The notes under the pieces were generated by a model that was not told where the DNA came from, did not search any database, and was given only the letters and a program-made list of their open reading frames with translations. The position numbers were made by a program, and so were the translations under genes. Positions 36,548 to 49,352 of a stretch of DNA of 64,000 bases are shown here, piece by piece; position 1 is the stretch's first letter, and each line of letters starts with the position of its first letter. This stretch comes from Gymnothorax reevesii (taxonomy: Eukaryota; Chordata; Actinopteri; Anguilliformes; Muraenidae): positions 43,916,611 to 43,980,610 of the forward strand of contig CM056582.1 in NCBI GenBank assembly GCA_029721435.1, read 5' to 3'.

Positions 36548-36944
36548 ATTTAAATGCCTTGCCTTGGCGTTGCGAGGAAATGAGGTCTGTTTTTACTTAC
36601 TTGTGCAAAAACAAGATGACTGGAGTCCTTTCGTTTGCTTGCCCTGTGAACAAAAAAAGTCAGCTGGACGAAAGAGGCGAATGTACTGTGGGCTGCACGA
36701 ACAGAATGATGTAGTGTTGGGCAAGAATGGTTCTCATGGCAGTGCTGCATCTTGCAAGCCACTTTTAGCCTGGAGAAATATCAGTGCTCGATGGTTAGCT
36801 TGTGAAAAAAGTGCTTGTTTGATCACCAGGCCACGTGTAATAGTGTTGAAAGAACAGAGCTTAGGTTTCCCAATGTCATTCTCAGCGAAAATGAGTCAGC
36901 TTTTGATCTTTGTTTTGACAGTAACTGAGGGAAAAAACCTCCAA

Positions 36945-37016
36945 CTCCCCGTCGGGGAATCGAACCCCGGTCTCCCGCGTGACAGGCGGGGATACTCACC
37001 ACTATACTAACGAGGA
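36945..37016 (-). tRNA. tRNA-Asp(GTC)
   Basis: Reference sequence. Confidence 0.98.
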
Positions 37017-37462
37017 CAAAATAGCCATGCAAAGCCTGATATTGTATGTGCTGTAGCATGCCATTCCAAATGTCTGCAATGACCTTTTGCAGGCCTTGTA
37101 AAACAATGGCGATTAAACCTTATGTTAATTTCAGCAATGGCTCCGGAGCTGTCCTTGCTTTCACTATTCCTGGCACAAACAGAACTAATCATGCATAGTG
37201 TTAGAGGACTTAGACTTCAAATTAGAACTGAAACATTGCTTGCTGTTCATCATTGCTGTCAATGCCAGGGGTCCTGGCGGGCTTCAGTGCTTGAGCAGTA
37301 GGGGTCAGAAGTTATACAAGTAAGAGTTATCCTCTGATATAAAGGCAGCGAAGGGTCTCTTCTGCTCAGAAACCTGCACAGTATTTTGAAATTGTTTTTG
37401 CTTCCTGGTCTGCCTGGGCAGTAAAGGCAGGAGCATGCATTTGAGGGCACAGGGGGCAAGTC

Positions 37463-37535
37463 TGGAGGATGCGGGCGTCGATCCCGCTACCTCTCGCATG
37501 CTAAGCGAGCGCTCTACTATTTCAGCTAATTACCC
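37463..37535 (-). tRNA. tRNA-Ala(AGC), type A, acceptor lesions
   Basis: C13G and G18A plus G4T and T68C, giving two adjacent acceptor mismatches. Probable pseudogene. Confidence 0.9.
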
Positions 37536-38338
37536 ACCTTTGTTTATGAGAAAATTTACAGATGAATTTCCTCAATTTTGAGTGAAGATTCTTCTCAATC
37601 TCTCAGTCCTTGCCCAATTTTTAACCTTTCACTTTTGTATTTGGACAGGGTTTCTCCATCATCTTTACCATCAAAGCCTGGACAGATGCTTGATATGACA
37701 GCCAACCAGAAGGAGAATACACAAAATGTTTGAGTTGTAACACGCTTGCGCCAACATTACATTGCAAGTGCCTGCATTCATCATTCGAGGGCAAGATTAA
37801 ACAATGCCATCAGAAACTTCAGCTCAAATTCAGCATTGTGAACGATTTTATCTCAGACGATGCAAGCGTGTGACGAATGACTCAAGGTCTTGGATGCCAA
37901 ATGGAAATAAATTCAACTTGCGAGCAAACGTTGGGACAATTAACGAGGGAGAGCAAAACATTACTAAGCTATAGGAGTAATTAAAGAAGTGGAAAGCATC
38001 ATGGAAATGGACAAGACCATGGTACTGCGTTATGTGGGATGGAAATAAATCAAGGCTCCATCTTGACCATGAAATGTTGCCAAATGCTGTGAGGGCACTG
38101 TTCGAGCATTTCATGCGGCAGCAGTGGTAGCTCACTTACTTGGTATGAGCCATACGATAAATGAATATCAGGGGCCACTCTTGATGGTTTGCTGGAGGAT
38201 GAATGATTTACCATTTGCAGGTGAGGAAACTGCTCAAAATAGCCTGAAATTTTCTCAGAGATGACAGTTTCTGGAGGAAACGCCGTCTTCGCACGGATTT
38301 TTACAGTTTGGTGGTATCAGAATTTTGACTGCAGAATT

Positions 38339-38411
38339 GCAGAAATAGCTCAGTTGGGAGAGCGTTAGACTGAAGATCTAAAGGTCCCTGGTTCAATCCC
38401 GGGTTTCGGCA
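38339..38411 (+). tRNA. tRNA-Phe(GAA), variant
   Basis: C3A (A-G mismatch with 70) and G57A. The 5' end GCAGAAAT is shared with the truncated copy at the right array edge. Confidence 0.93.
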
Positions 38412-38808
38412 ATTTGAGTGCCTTGGCTTGACGTTGTGAGGAAATGAGGTCTGTTTTTACTTACTTGTGCAAAAACAAGATGACTGGAGTCCTTTCGTTT
38501 GCTTGCCCTGTGAACAAAAAAAGTCAGCTGGACGAAAGAGGCGAATGTACTGTGGGCTGCACGAACAGAATGATGTAGTGTTGGGCAAGAATGGTTCTCA
38601 TGGCAGTGCTGCATCTTGCAAGCCACTTTTAGCCTGGAGAAATATCAGTGCTCGATGGTTAGCTTGTGAAAAAAGTGCTTGTTTGATCACCAGGCCACGT
38701 GTAATAGTGTTGAAAGAACAGAGCTTAGGTTTCCCAATGTCATTCTCAGCGAAAATGAGTCAGCTTTTGATCTTTGTTTTGACAGTAACTGAGGGAAAAA
38801 ACCTCCAA

Positions 38809-38880
38809 CTCCCCGTCGGGGAATCGAACCCCGGTCTCCCGCGTGACAGGCGGGGATACTCACCACTATACTAACGAGGA
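38809..38880 (-). tRNA. tRNA-Asp(GTC)
   Basis: Reference sequence. Confidence 0.98.
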
Positions 38881-39326
38881 CAAAATAGCCATGCAAAGCC
38901 TGATATTGTATGTGCTGTAGCATGCCATTCAAAATGTCTGCAATGACCTTTTGCAGGCCTTGTAAAACAATGGCGATTAAACCTTATGTTAATTTCAGCA
39001 ATGGCTCCGGAGCTGTCCTTGCTTTCACTATTCCTGGCACAAACAGAACTAATCATGCATAGTGTTAGAGGACTTAGACTTCAAATTAGAACTGAAACAT
39101 TGCTTGCTGTTCATCATTGCTGTCAATGCCAGGGGTCCTGGCGGGCTTCAGTGCTTGAGCAGTAGGGGTCAGAAGTTATACAAGTAAGAGTTATCCTCTG
39201 ATATAAAGGCAGCGAAGGGTCTCTTCTGCTCAGAAACCTGCACTGTATTTTGAAATTGGTTTTGCTTCCTGGTCTGCCTGGGCAGTAAAAGCAGGAGCAT
39301 GCCTTTGAGGGCACAGGGGGCAAGTC

Positions 39327-39399
39327 TGGAGAATGCGGGCGTCGATCCCGCTACCTCTCGCATGCTAAGCGAGCGCTCTACTATTTCAGCTAATTCCCC
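39327..39399 (-). tRNA. tRNA-Ala(AGC), type A
   Basis: C13G, G18A; G60. T4 present. Confidence 0.93.
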
Positions 39400-40174
39400 A
39401 CCTTTGTTTATGAGAAAATTTACAGATGAATTTCCTCAATTTTGAGTGAAGATTCTTTAACCTTTCACTTTTGTATTTGGACAGGGTTTCTCCATCATCT
39501 TTACCGTCAAAGCAAGGACAGATGCTTGATATGACAGCCAACCAGAAGGAGAATACACACAATGTTTGAGTTGTAACACGCTTGCGCCAACATTACATTG
39601 CAAGTGTCTGCATTCATCATTCGAGGGCAAGATTAAACAATGCCATCAGAAACTTCAGCTCAAATTCAGCATTGTGAACGATTTTATCTCAGACGATGCA
39701 AGCGTGTGACGAATGACTCAAGGTCTTGGATGCCAAATGGAAATAAATTCAACTTGCGAGCAAACGTTGGGACAATTAACGAGGGAGAGCAAAACATTAC
39801 TAAGCTATAGGAGTAATTAAAGAAGTGGAAAGCATCATGGAAATGGACAAGACCATGGTACTGCGTTATGTGGGATGGAAATAAATCAAGGCTCCATCTT
39901 GACCATGAAATGTTGCCAAATGCTGTGAGGGCACTGTTCGAGCATTTCATGCGGCAGCAGTGGTAGCTCACTTACTTGGTATGAGCCATACGATAAATGA
40001 ATGTCAGGGGCCACTCTTGATGGTTTGCTGGAGGATGAATGATTTACCATTTGCAGGTGAGGAAACTGCTCAAAATAGCCTGAAATTTTCTCAGAGATGA
40101 CAGTTTCTGGAGGAAACGCCGTCTTCGCACGGATTTTTACAGTTTGGTGGTATCAGAATTTTGACTGCAGAATT

Positions 40175-40247
40175 GCCAAAATAGCTCAGTTGGGAGAGCG
40201 TTAGGCCGAAGATCTAAAGGTCCCTGGTTCAATCCCGGGTTTCGGCA
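40175..40247 (+). tRNA. tRNA-Phe(GAA)-like, T33C, probable pseudogene
   Basis: Same G4A, A31G, T33C, G57A set as the copy 3700 bp upstream. Confidence 0.9.
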
Positions 40248-40644
40248 ATTTAAATGCCTTGCCTTGGCGTTGCGAGGAAATGAGGTCTGTTTTTACTTAC
40301 TTGTGCAAAAACAAGATGACTGGAGTCCTTTCGTTTGCTTGCCCTGTGAACAAAAAAAGTCAGCTGGACGAAAGAGGCGAATGTACTGTGGGCTGCACGA
40401 ACAGAATGATGTAGTGTTGGGCAAGAATGGTTCTCATGGCAGTGCTGCATCTTGCAAGCCACTTTTAGCCTGGAGAAATATCAGTGCTCGATGGTTAGCT
40501 TGTGAAAAAAGTGCTTGTTTGATCACCAGGCCACGTGTAATAGTGTTGAAAGAACAGAGCTTAGGTTTCCCAATGTCATTCTCAGCGAAAATGAGTCAGC
40601 TTTTGATCTTTGTTTTGACAGTAACTGAGGGAAAAAACCTCCAA

Positions 40645-40716
40645 CTCCCCGTCGGGGAATCGAACCCCGGTCTCCCGCGTGACAGGCGGGGATACTCACC
40701 ACTATACTAACGAGGA
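40645..40716 (-). tRNA. tRNA-Asp(GTC)
   Basis: Reference sequence. Confidence 0.98.
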
Positions 40717-41162
40717 CAAAATAGCCATGCAAAGCCTGATATTGTATGTGCTGTAGCATGCCATTCCAAATGTCTGCAATGACCTTTTGCAGGCCTTGTA
40801 AAACAATGGCGATTAAACCTTATGTTAATTTCAGCAATGGCTCCGGAGCTGTCCTTGCTTTCACTATTCCTGGCACAAACAGAACTAATCATGCATAGTG
40901 TTAGAGGACTTAGACTTCAAATTAGAACTGAAACATTGCTTGCTGTTCATCATTGCTGTCAATGCCAGGGGTCCTGGCGGGCTTCAGTGCTTGAGCAGTA
41001 GGGGTCAGAAGTTATACAAGTAAGAGTTATCCTCTGATATAAAGGCAGCGAAGGGTCTCTTCTGCTCAGAAACCTGCACAGTATTTTGAAATTGTTTTTG
41101 CTTCCTGGTCTGCCTGGGCAGTAAAGGCAGGAGCATGCATTTGAGGGCACAGGGGGCAAGTC

Positions 41163-41235
41163 TGGAGGATGCGGGCGTCGATCCCGCTACCTCTCGCATG
41201 CTAAGCGAGCGCTCTACTATTTCAGCTAATTACCC
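41163..41235 (-). tRNA. tRNA-Ala(AGC), type A, acceptor lesions
   Basis: C13G, G18A, G4T, T68C, as 3700 bp upstream. Confidence 0.9.
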
Positions 41236-42038
41236 ACCTTTGTTTATGAGAAAATTTACAGATGAATTTCCTCAATTTTGAGTGAAGATTCTTCTCAATC
41301 TCTCAGTCCTTGCCCAATTTTTAACCTTTCACTTTTGTATTTGGACAGGGTTTCTCCATCATCTTTACCATCAAAGCCTGGACAGATGCTTGATATGACA
41401 GCCAACCAGAAGGAGAATACACAAAATGTTTGAGTTGTAACACGCTTGCGCCAACATTACATTGCAAGTGCCTGCATTCATCATTCGAGGGCAAGATTAA
41501 ACAATGCCATCAGAAACTTCAGCTCAAATTCAGCATTGTGAACGATTTTATCTCAGACGATGCAAGCGTGTGACGAATGACTCAAGGTCTTGGATGCCAA
41601 ATGGAAATAAATTCAACTTGCGAGCAAACGTTGGGACAATTAACGAGGGAGAGCAAAACATTACTAAGCTATAGGAGTAATTAAAGAAGTGGAAAGCATC
41701 ATGGAAATGGACAAGACCATGGTACTGCGTTATGTGGGATGGAAATAAATCAAGGCTCCATCTTGACCATGAAATGTTGCCAAATGCTGTGAGGGCACTG
41801 TTCGAGCATTTCATGCGGCAGCAGTGGTAGCTCACTTACTTGGTATGAGCCATACGATAAATGAATATCAGGGGCCACTCTTGATGGTTTGCTGGAGGAT
41901 GAATGATTTACCATTTGCAGGTGAGGAAACTGCTCAAAATAGCCTGAAATTTTCTCAGAGATGACAGTTTCTGGAGGAAACGCCGTCTTCGCACGGATTT
42001 TTACAGTTTGGTGGTATCAGAATTTTGACAGCAGAATT

Positions 42039-42111
42039 GCCGAAATAGCTCAGTTGGGAGAGCGTTAGACTGAAGATCTAAAGGTCCCTGGTTCAATCCC
42101 GGGTTTCGGCA
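42039..42111 (+). tRNA. tRNA-Phe(GAA), sound copy
   Basis: Only G57A. Confidence 0.97.
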
Positions 42112-42508
42112 ATTTGAGTGCCTTGGCTTGACGTTGTGAGGAAATGAGGTCTGTTTTTACTTACTTGTGCAAAAACAAGATGACTGGAGTCCTTTCGTTT
42201 GCTTGCCCTGTGAACAAAAAAAGTCAGCTGGACGAAAGAGGCGAATGTACTGTGGGCTGCACGAACAGAATGATGTAGTGTTGGGCAAGAATGGTTCTCA
42301 TGGCAGTGCTGCATCTTGCAAGCCACTTTTAGCCTGGAGAAATATCAGTGCTCGATGGTTAGCTTGTGAAAAAAGTGCTTGTTTGATCACCAGGCCACGT
42401 GTAATAGTGTTGAAAGAACAGAGCTTAGGTTTCCCAATGTCATTCTCAGCGAAAATGAGTCAGCTTTTGATCTTTGTTTTGACAGTAACTGAGGGAAAAA
42501 ACCTCCAA

Positions 42509-42580
42509 CTCCCCGTCGGGGAATCGAACCCCGGTCTCCCGCGTGACAGGCGGGGATACTCACCACTATACTAACGAGGA
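42509..42580 (-). tRNA. tRNA-Asp(GTC)
   Basis: Reference sequence. Confidence 0.98.
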
Positions 42581-43026
42581 CAAAATAGCCATGCAAAGCC
42601 TGATATTGTATGTGCTGTAGCATGCCATTCAAAATGTCTGCAATGACCTTTTGCAGGCCTTGTAAAACAATGGCGATTAAACCTTATGTTAATTTCAGCA
42701 ATGGCTCCGGAGCTGTCCTTGCTTTCACTATTCCTGGCACAAACAGAACTAATCATGCATAGTGTTAGAGGATTTAGACTTCAAATTAGAACTGAAACAT
42801 TGCTTGCTGTTCATCATTGCTGTCAATGCCAGGGGTCCTGGCGGGCTTCAGTGCTTGAGCAGTAGGGGTCAGAAGTTATACAAGTAAGAGTTATCCTCTG
42901 ATATAAAGGCAGCGAAGGGTCTCTTCTGCTCAGAAACCTGCACAGTATTTTGAAATTGGTTTTGCTTCCTGGTCTGCCTGGGCAGTAAAGGCAGGAGCAT
43001 GCCTTTGAGGGCACAGGGGGCAACTC

Positions 43027-43099
43027 TGGAGAATGCGGGCGTCGATGCCGCTACCTCTCACATGCTAAGCGAGTGCTCTACTATTTCAGCTAATTACCC
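43027..43099 (-). tRNA. tRNA-Ala(AGC), A/B hybrid, probable pseudogene
   Basis: The 3' half is type B (U40, G53C); the 5' half is type A (C13G, G18A, G4T), with private G26A. The switch lies between nucleotides 18 and 40, as expected of gene conversion or unequal exchange. Confidence 0.9.
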
Positions 43100-43902
43100 A
43101 CCTTTGTTTATGAGAAAATTTACAGATGAATTTCCTCAATTTTGAGTGAAGATTCTTCTCAATCTCTCAGTCCTTGCCCAATTTTTAACCTTTCACTTTT
43201 GTATTTGGACAGGGTTTCTCCATCATCTTTACCATCAAAGCATGGACAGATGCTTGATATGACAGCCAACCAGAAGGAGAATACACAAAATGTTTGAGTT
43301 GTAACACGCTTGCGCCAACATTACATTGCAAGTGCCTGCATTCATCATTCGAGGGCAAGATTAAACAATGCCATCAGAAACTTCAGCTCAAATTCAGCAT
43401 TGTGAACGATTTTATCTCAGACGATGCAAGCGTGTGACGAATGACTCAAGGTCTTGGATGCCAAATGGAAATAAATTCAACTTGCGAGCAAACGTTGGGA
43501 CAATTAACGAGGGAGAGCAAAACATTACTAAGCTATAGGAGTAATTAAAGAAGTGGAAAGCATCATGGAAATGGACAAGACCATGGTACTGCGTTATGTG
43601 GGATGGAAATAAATCAAGGCTCCATCTTGACCATGAAATGTTGCCAAATGCTGTGAGGGCACTGTTCGAGCATTTCATGCGGCAGCAGTGGTAGCTCACT
43701 TACTTGGTATGAGCCATACGATAAATGAATGTCAGGGGCCACTCTTGATGGTTTGCTGGAGGATGAATGATTTACCATTTGCAGGTGAGGAAACTGCTCA
43801 AAATAGCCTGAAATTTTCTCAGAGATGACAGTTTCTGGAGGAAACGCCGTCTTCGCACGGATTTTTACAGTTTGGTGGTATCAGAATTTTGACTGCAGAA
43901 TT

Positions 43903-43975
43903 GCCGAAATAGCTCAGTTGGGAGAGCGTTAGACTGAAGATCTAAAGGTCCCTGGTTCGATCCTGGGTTTCGGCA
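43903..43975 (+). tRNA. tRNA-Phe(GAA), sound copy
   Basis: Only C62T, which leaves a G-U pair with G52. Confidence 0.97.
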
Positions 43976-44372
43976 ATTTGAGTGCCTTGGCTTGGCGTTG
44001 CGAGGAAATGAGGTCTGTTTTTACTTATTTGTGCAAAAACAAGATGACTGGAGTCCTTTCGTTTGCTTGCCCTGTGAACAAAAAAAGTCAGCTGGACGAA
44101 AGAGGCGAATGTACTGTGGGCTGCACGAACAGAATGATGTAGTGTTGGGCAAGAATGGTTCTCATGGCAGTGCTGCATCTTGCAAGCCACTTTTAGCCTG
44201 GAGAAATATCAGTGCTCGATGGTTAGCTTGTGAAAAAAGTGCTTGTTTGATCACCAGGCCATGTGTAATAGTGTTGAAAGAACAGAGCTTAGGTTTCCCA
44301 ATGTCATTCTCAGAAAAAATGAGTCAGCTTTTGATCTTTGTTTTGACAGTAACTGAGGGAAAAAATCTCCAA

Positions 44373-44444
44373 CTCCCCGTCGGGGAATCTAACCCCGGTC
44401 TCCCGCGTGACAGGCGGGGATACTCACCACTATACTAACGAGGA
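44373..44444 (-). tRNA. tRNA-Asp(GTC)-like, C56A, probable pseudogene
   Basis: C56A in the T loop removes an invariant base that pairs with G19 and sits in the B-box core (GGTTAGATTCC). Confidence 0.9.
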
Positions 44445-44890
44445 CAAAATAGCCATGCAAAGCCTGATATTGTATGTGCTGTAGCATGCCATTCAAAATG
44501 TCTGCAATGACCTTTTGCAGGCCTTGTAAAACAATGGCGATTAAACCTTATGTTAATTTCAGCAATGGCTCCGGAGCTGTCCTTGCTTTCACTATTCCTG
44601 GCACAAACAGAACTAATCATGCATAGTGTTAGAGGACTTAGACTTCAAATTAGAACTGAAACATTGCTTGCTGTTCATCATTGCTGTCAATGCCAGGGGT
44701 CCTGGCGGGCTTCAGTGCTTGAGCAGTAGGGGTCAGAAGTTATACAAGTAAGAGTTATCCTCTGATATAAAGGCAGCGAAGGGTCTCTTCTGCTCAGAAA
44801 CCTGCACTGTATTTTGAAATTGGTTTTGCTTCCTGGTCTGCCTGGGCAGTAAAAGCAGGAGCATGCATTTGAGGGCACAGGGGGCAAGTC

Positions 44891-44963
44891 TGGAGAATGC
44901 GGGTGTCGATCCCGCTACCTCTCGCATGCTAAGCGAGCGCTCTACTATTTCAGCTAATTCCCC
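44891..44963 (-). tRNA. tRNA-Ala(AGC), type A
   Basis: C13G, G18A; A60. T4 present. Confidence 0.93.
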
Positions 44964-45552
44964 ACCTTTGTTTATGAGAAAATTTACAGATGAATTTCCT
45001 CAATTTTGAGTGAAGATTCTTTAACCTTTCACTTTTGTATTTGGACAGGGTTTCTCCATCATCTTTACCGTCAAAGCAAGGACAGATGCTTGATATGACA
45101 GCCAACCAGAAGGAGAATACACACAATGTTTGAGTTGTAACACGCTTGCGCCAACATTACATTGCAAGTGTCTGCATTCATCATTCGAGGGCAAGATTAA
45201 ACAATGCCATCAGAAACTTCAGCTCAAATTCAGCATTATGAACGAATTTATCACTATTCCTTGCACAAACAGAACTAATCATGCATAGTGTTAGAGGACT
45301 TAGACTTCAAATTAGAACTGAAACATTGCTTGCTGTTCATCATTGCTGTCAATGCCAGGGGTCCTGGCGGGCTTCAGTGCTTGAGCAGTAGGGGTCAGAA
45401 GTTATACAAGTAAGAGCAATCCTCTGATATAAAGGCAGCGAAGGGTCTCTTCTGCTCAGAAACCTGCACTGTATTTTGAAATTGGTTTTGCTTCCTGGTC
45501 TGCCTGGGCAGTAAAAGCAGGAGCATGCCTTTGAGGGCACAGGGGGCAACTC

Positions 45553-45625
45553 TGGAGAATGCGGGCGTCGATCCCGCTACCTCTCACATGCTAAGCGAGC
45601 GCTCTACCATTTGAGCTAATTCCCC
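45553..45625 (-). tRNA. tRNA-Ala(AGC), type B
   Basis: Reference B. T4 present. Confidence 0.98.
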
Positions 45626-46428
45626 ACATTTGCTTATGAGAAAATTTACAGATGAATTTCCTCAATTTTGAGTGAAGATTCTTCTCAATCTCTCAGTCCT
45701 TGCCCAATTTTTAACCTTTCACTTTTGTATTTGGACAGGGTTTCTCCATCATCTTTACCATCAAAGCATGGACAGATGCTTGATATGACAGCCAACCAGA
45801 AGGAGAATACACAAAATGTTTGAGTTGTAACACGCTTGCGCCAACATTACATTGCAAGTGCCTGCATTCATCATTCGAGGGCAAGATTAAACAATGCCAT
45901 CAGAAACTTCAGCTCAAATTCAGCATTGTGAACGATTTTATCTCAGACGATGCAAGCGTGTGACGAATGACTCAAGGTCTTGGATGCCAAATGGAAATAA
46001 ATTCAACTTGCGAGCAAACGTTGGGACAATTAACGAGGGAGAGCAAAACATTACTAAGCTATAGGAATAATTAAAGAAGTGGAAAGCATCATGGAAATGG
46101 ACAAGACCATGGTACTGCGTTATGTGGGATGGAAATAAATCAAGGCTCCATCTTGACCATGAAATGTTGCCAAATGCTGTGAGGGCACTGTTCGAGCATT
46201 TCATGCGGCAGCAGTGGTAGCTCACTTACTTGGTATGAGCCATACGATAAATGAATGTCAGGGGCCACTCTTGATGGTTTGCTGGAGGATGAATGATTTA
46301 CCATTTGCAGGTGAGGAAACTGCTCAAAATAGCCTGAAATTTTCTCAGAGATGACAGTTTCTGGAGGAAACGCCGTCTTCGCACGGATTTTTACAGTTTG
46401 GTGGTATCAGACTTTTGACTGCAGAATT

Positions 46429-46501
46429 GCCAAAATAGCTCAGTTGGGAGAGCGTTAGGCTGAAGATCTAAAGGTCCCTGGTTCAATCCCGGGTTTCGGC
46501 T
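46429..46501 (+). tRNA. tRNA-Phe(GAA), discriminator variant
   Basis: G4A, A31G, G57A and A73T. A73 is an identity element for eukaryotic PheRS, so aminoacylation would be expected to suffer. Confidence 0.92.
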
Positions 46502-46898
46502 ATTTAAATGCCTTGCCTTGGCGTTGCGAGGAAATGAGGTCTGTTTTTACTTACTTGTGCAAAAACAAGATGACTGGAGTCCTTTCGTTTGCTTGCCCTG
46601 TGAACAAAAAAAGTCAGCTGGACGAAAGAGGCGAATGTACTGTGGGCTGCACGAACAGAATGATGTAGTGTTGGGCAAGAATGGTTCTCATGGCAGTGCT
46701 GCATCTTGCAAGCCACTTTTAGCCTGGAGAAATATCAGTGCTCGATGGTTAGCTTGTGAAAAAAGTGCTTGTTTGATCACCAGGCCACGTGTAATAGTGT
46801 TGAAAGAACAGAGCTTAGGTTTCCCAATGTCATTCTCAGCGAAAATGAGTCAGCTTTTGATCTTTGTTTTGACAGTAACTGAGGGAAAAAACCTCCAA

Positions 46899-46970
46899 CT
46901 CCCCGTCGGGGAATCGAACCCCGGTCTCCCGCGTGACAGGCGGGGATACTCACCACTATACTAACGAGGA
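46899..46970 (-). tRNA. tRNA-Asp(GTC)
   Basis: Reference sequence. Confidence 0.98.
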
Positions 46971-47416
46971 CAAAATAGCCATGCAAAGCCTGATATTGTA
47001 TGTGCTGTAGCATGCCATTCCAAATGTCTGCAATGACCTTTTGCAGGCCTTGTAAAACAATGGCGATTAAACCTTATGTTAATTTCAGCAATGGCTCCGG
47101 AGCTGTCCTTGCTTTCACTATTCCTGGCACAAACAGAACTAATCATGCATAGTGTTAGAGGACTTAGACTTCAAATTAGAACTGAAACATTGCTTGCTGT
47201 TCATCATTGCTGTCAATGCCAGGGGTCCTGGCGGGCTTCAGTGCTTGAGCAGTAGGGGTCAGAAGTTATACAAGTAAGAGTTATCCTCTGATATAAAGGC
47301 AGCGAAGGGTCTCTTCTGCTCAGAAACCTGCACAGTATTTTGAAATTGTTTTTGCTTCCTGGTCTGCCTGGGCAGTAAAGGCAGGAGCATGCATTTGAGG
47401 GCACAGGGGGCAAGTC

Positions 47417-47489
47417 TGGAGAATGCGGGCGTCGATCCCGCTACCTCTCGCATGCTAAGCGAGCGCTCTACTATTTCAGCTAATTACCC
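47417..47489 (-). tRNA. tRNA-Ala(AGC), type A, G4T
   Basis: C13G, G18A and G4T (mismatch with C69). T3 only. Confidence 0.92.
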
Positions 47490-48291
47490 ACCTTTGTTTA
47501 TGAGAAAATTTACAGATGAATTTCCTCAATTTTGAGTGAAGATTCTTCTCAATCTCTCAGTCCTTGCCCAATTTTTAACCTTTCACTTTTGTATTTGGAC
47601 AGGGTTTCTCCATCATCTTTACCATCAAAGCCTGGACAGATGCTTGATATGACAGCCAACCAGAAGGAGAATACACAAAATGTTTGAGTTGTAACACGCT
47701 TGCGCCAACATTACATTGCAAGTGCCTGCATTCATCATTCGAGGGCAAGATTAAACAATGCCATCAGAAACTTCAGCTCAAATTCAGCATTGTGAACGAT
47801 TTTATCTCAGACGATGCAAGCGTGTGACGAATGACTCAAGGTCTTGGATGCCAAATGGAAATAAATTCAACTTGCGAGCAAACGTTGGGACAATTAACGA
47901 GGGAGAGCAAAACATTACTAAGCTATAGGAGTAATTAAAGAAGTGGAAAGCATCATGGAAATGGACAAGACCATGGTACTGCGTTATGTGGGATGGAAAT
48001 AAATCAAGGCTCCATCTTGACCATGAAATGTTGCCAAATGCTGTGAGGGCACTGTTCGAGCATTTCATGCGGCAGCAGTGGTAGCTCACTTACTTGGTAT
48101 GAGCCATACGATAAATGAATATCAGGGGCCACTCTTGATGGTTTGCTGGAGGATGAATGATTTACCATTTGCAGGTGAGGAAACTGCTCAAAATAGCCTG
48201 AAATTTTCTCAGAGATGACAGTTTCTGGAGGAAACGCCGTCTTCGCACGGATTTTTACAGTTTGGTGGTATCAGATTTTGATTGCAGAATT

Positions 48292-48364
48292 GCAGAAATA
48301 GCTCAGTTGGGAGAGCGTTAGACTGAAGATCTAAAGGTCCCTGGTTCGATCCCCGGTTTCGGCA
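48292..48364 (+). tRNA. tRNA-Phe(GAA), variant
   Basis: C3A and G63C (mismatch with T51). Confidence 0.92.
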
Positions 48365-48761
48365 ATTTGAGTGCCTTGGCTTGACGTTGCGAGGAAATGA
48401 GGTCTGTTTTTACTTACTTGTGCAAAAACAAGATGACTGGAGTCCTTTCGTTTGCTTGCCCTGTGAACAAAAAAAGTCAGCTGGACGAAAGAGGCGAATG
48501 TACTGTGGGCTGCACGAACAGAATGATGTAGTGTTGGGCAAGAATGGTTCTCATGGCAGTGCTGCATCTTGCAAGCCACTTTTAGCCTGGAGAAATATCA
48601 GTGCTCGATGGTTAGCTTGTGAAAAAAGTGCTTGTTTGATCACCAGGCCACGTGTAATAGTGTTGAAAGAACAGAGCTTAGGTTTCCCAATGTCATTCTC
48701 AGCGAAAATGAGTCAGCTTTTGATCTTTGTTTTGACAGTAACTGAGGGAAAAAACCTCCAA

Positions 48762-48833
48762 CTCCCCGTCGGGGAATCGAACCCCGGTCTCCCGCGTGAC
48801 AGGCGGGGATACTCACCACTATACTAACGAGGA
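48762..48833 (-). tRNA. tRNA-Asp(GTC)
   Basis: Reference sequence. Confidence 0.98.
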
Positions 48834-49279
48834 CAAAATAGCCATGCAAAGCCTGATATTGTATGTGCTGTAGCATGCCATTCAAAATGTCTGCAATGAC
48901 CTTTTGCAGGCCTTGTAAAACAATGGCGATTAAACCTTATGTTAATTTCAGCAATGGCTCCGGAGCTGTCCTTGCTTTCACTATTCCTGGCACAAACAGA
49001 ACTAATCATGCATAGTGTTAGAGGACTTAGACTTCAAATTAGAACTGAAACATTGCTTGCTGTTCATCATTGCTGTCAATGCCAGGGGTCCTGGCGGGCT
49101 TCAGTGCTTGAGCAGTAGGGGTCAGAAGTTATACAAGTAAGAGTTATCCTCTGATATAAAGGCAGCGAAGGGTCTCTTCTGCTCAGAAACCTGCACAGTA
49201 TTTTGAAATTGGTTTTGCTTCCTGGTCTGCCTGGGCAGTAAAGGCAGGAGCATGCCTTTGAGGGCACAGGGGGCAACTC

Positions 49280-49352
49280 TGGAGAATGCGGGCGTCGATG
49301 CCGCTACCTCTCACATGCTAAGCGAGCGCTCTACCATTTGAGCTAATTCCCC
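49280..49352 (-). tRNA. tRNA-Ala(AGC), type B with G53C
   Basis: G53C mismatches C61. T3 only. Confidence 0.94.

Larger units (their letters stand above)
36475..42580. repeat. Higher-order repeat, 3700 bp (two units) in two copies
   Basis: Shared private variants lie exactly 3700 bp apart: the T33C tRNA-Phe (36475 and 40175), the tRNA-Ala with G4T and T68C (37463 and 41163), and the GTTGTGAGG variant after Phe (38431 and 42131). Confidence 0.85.
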
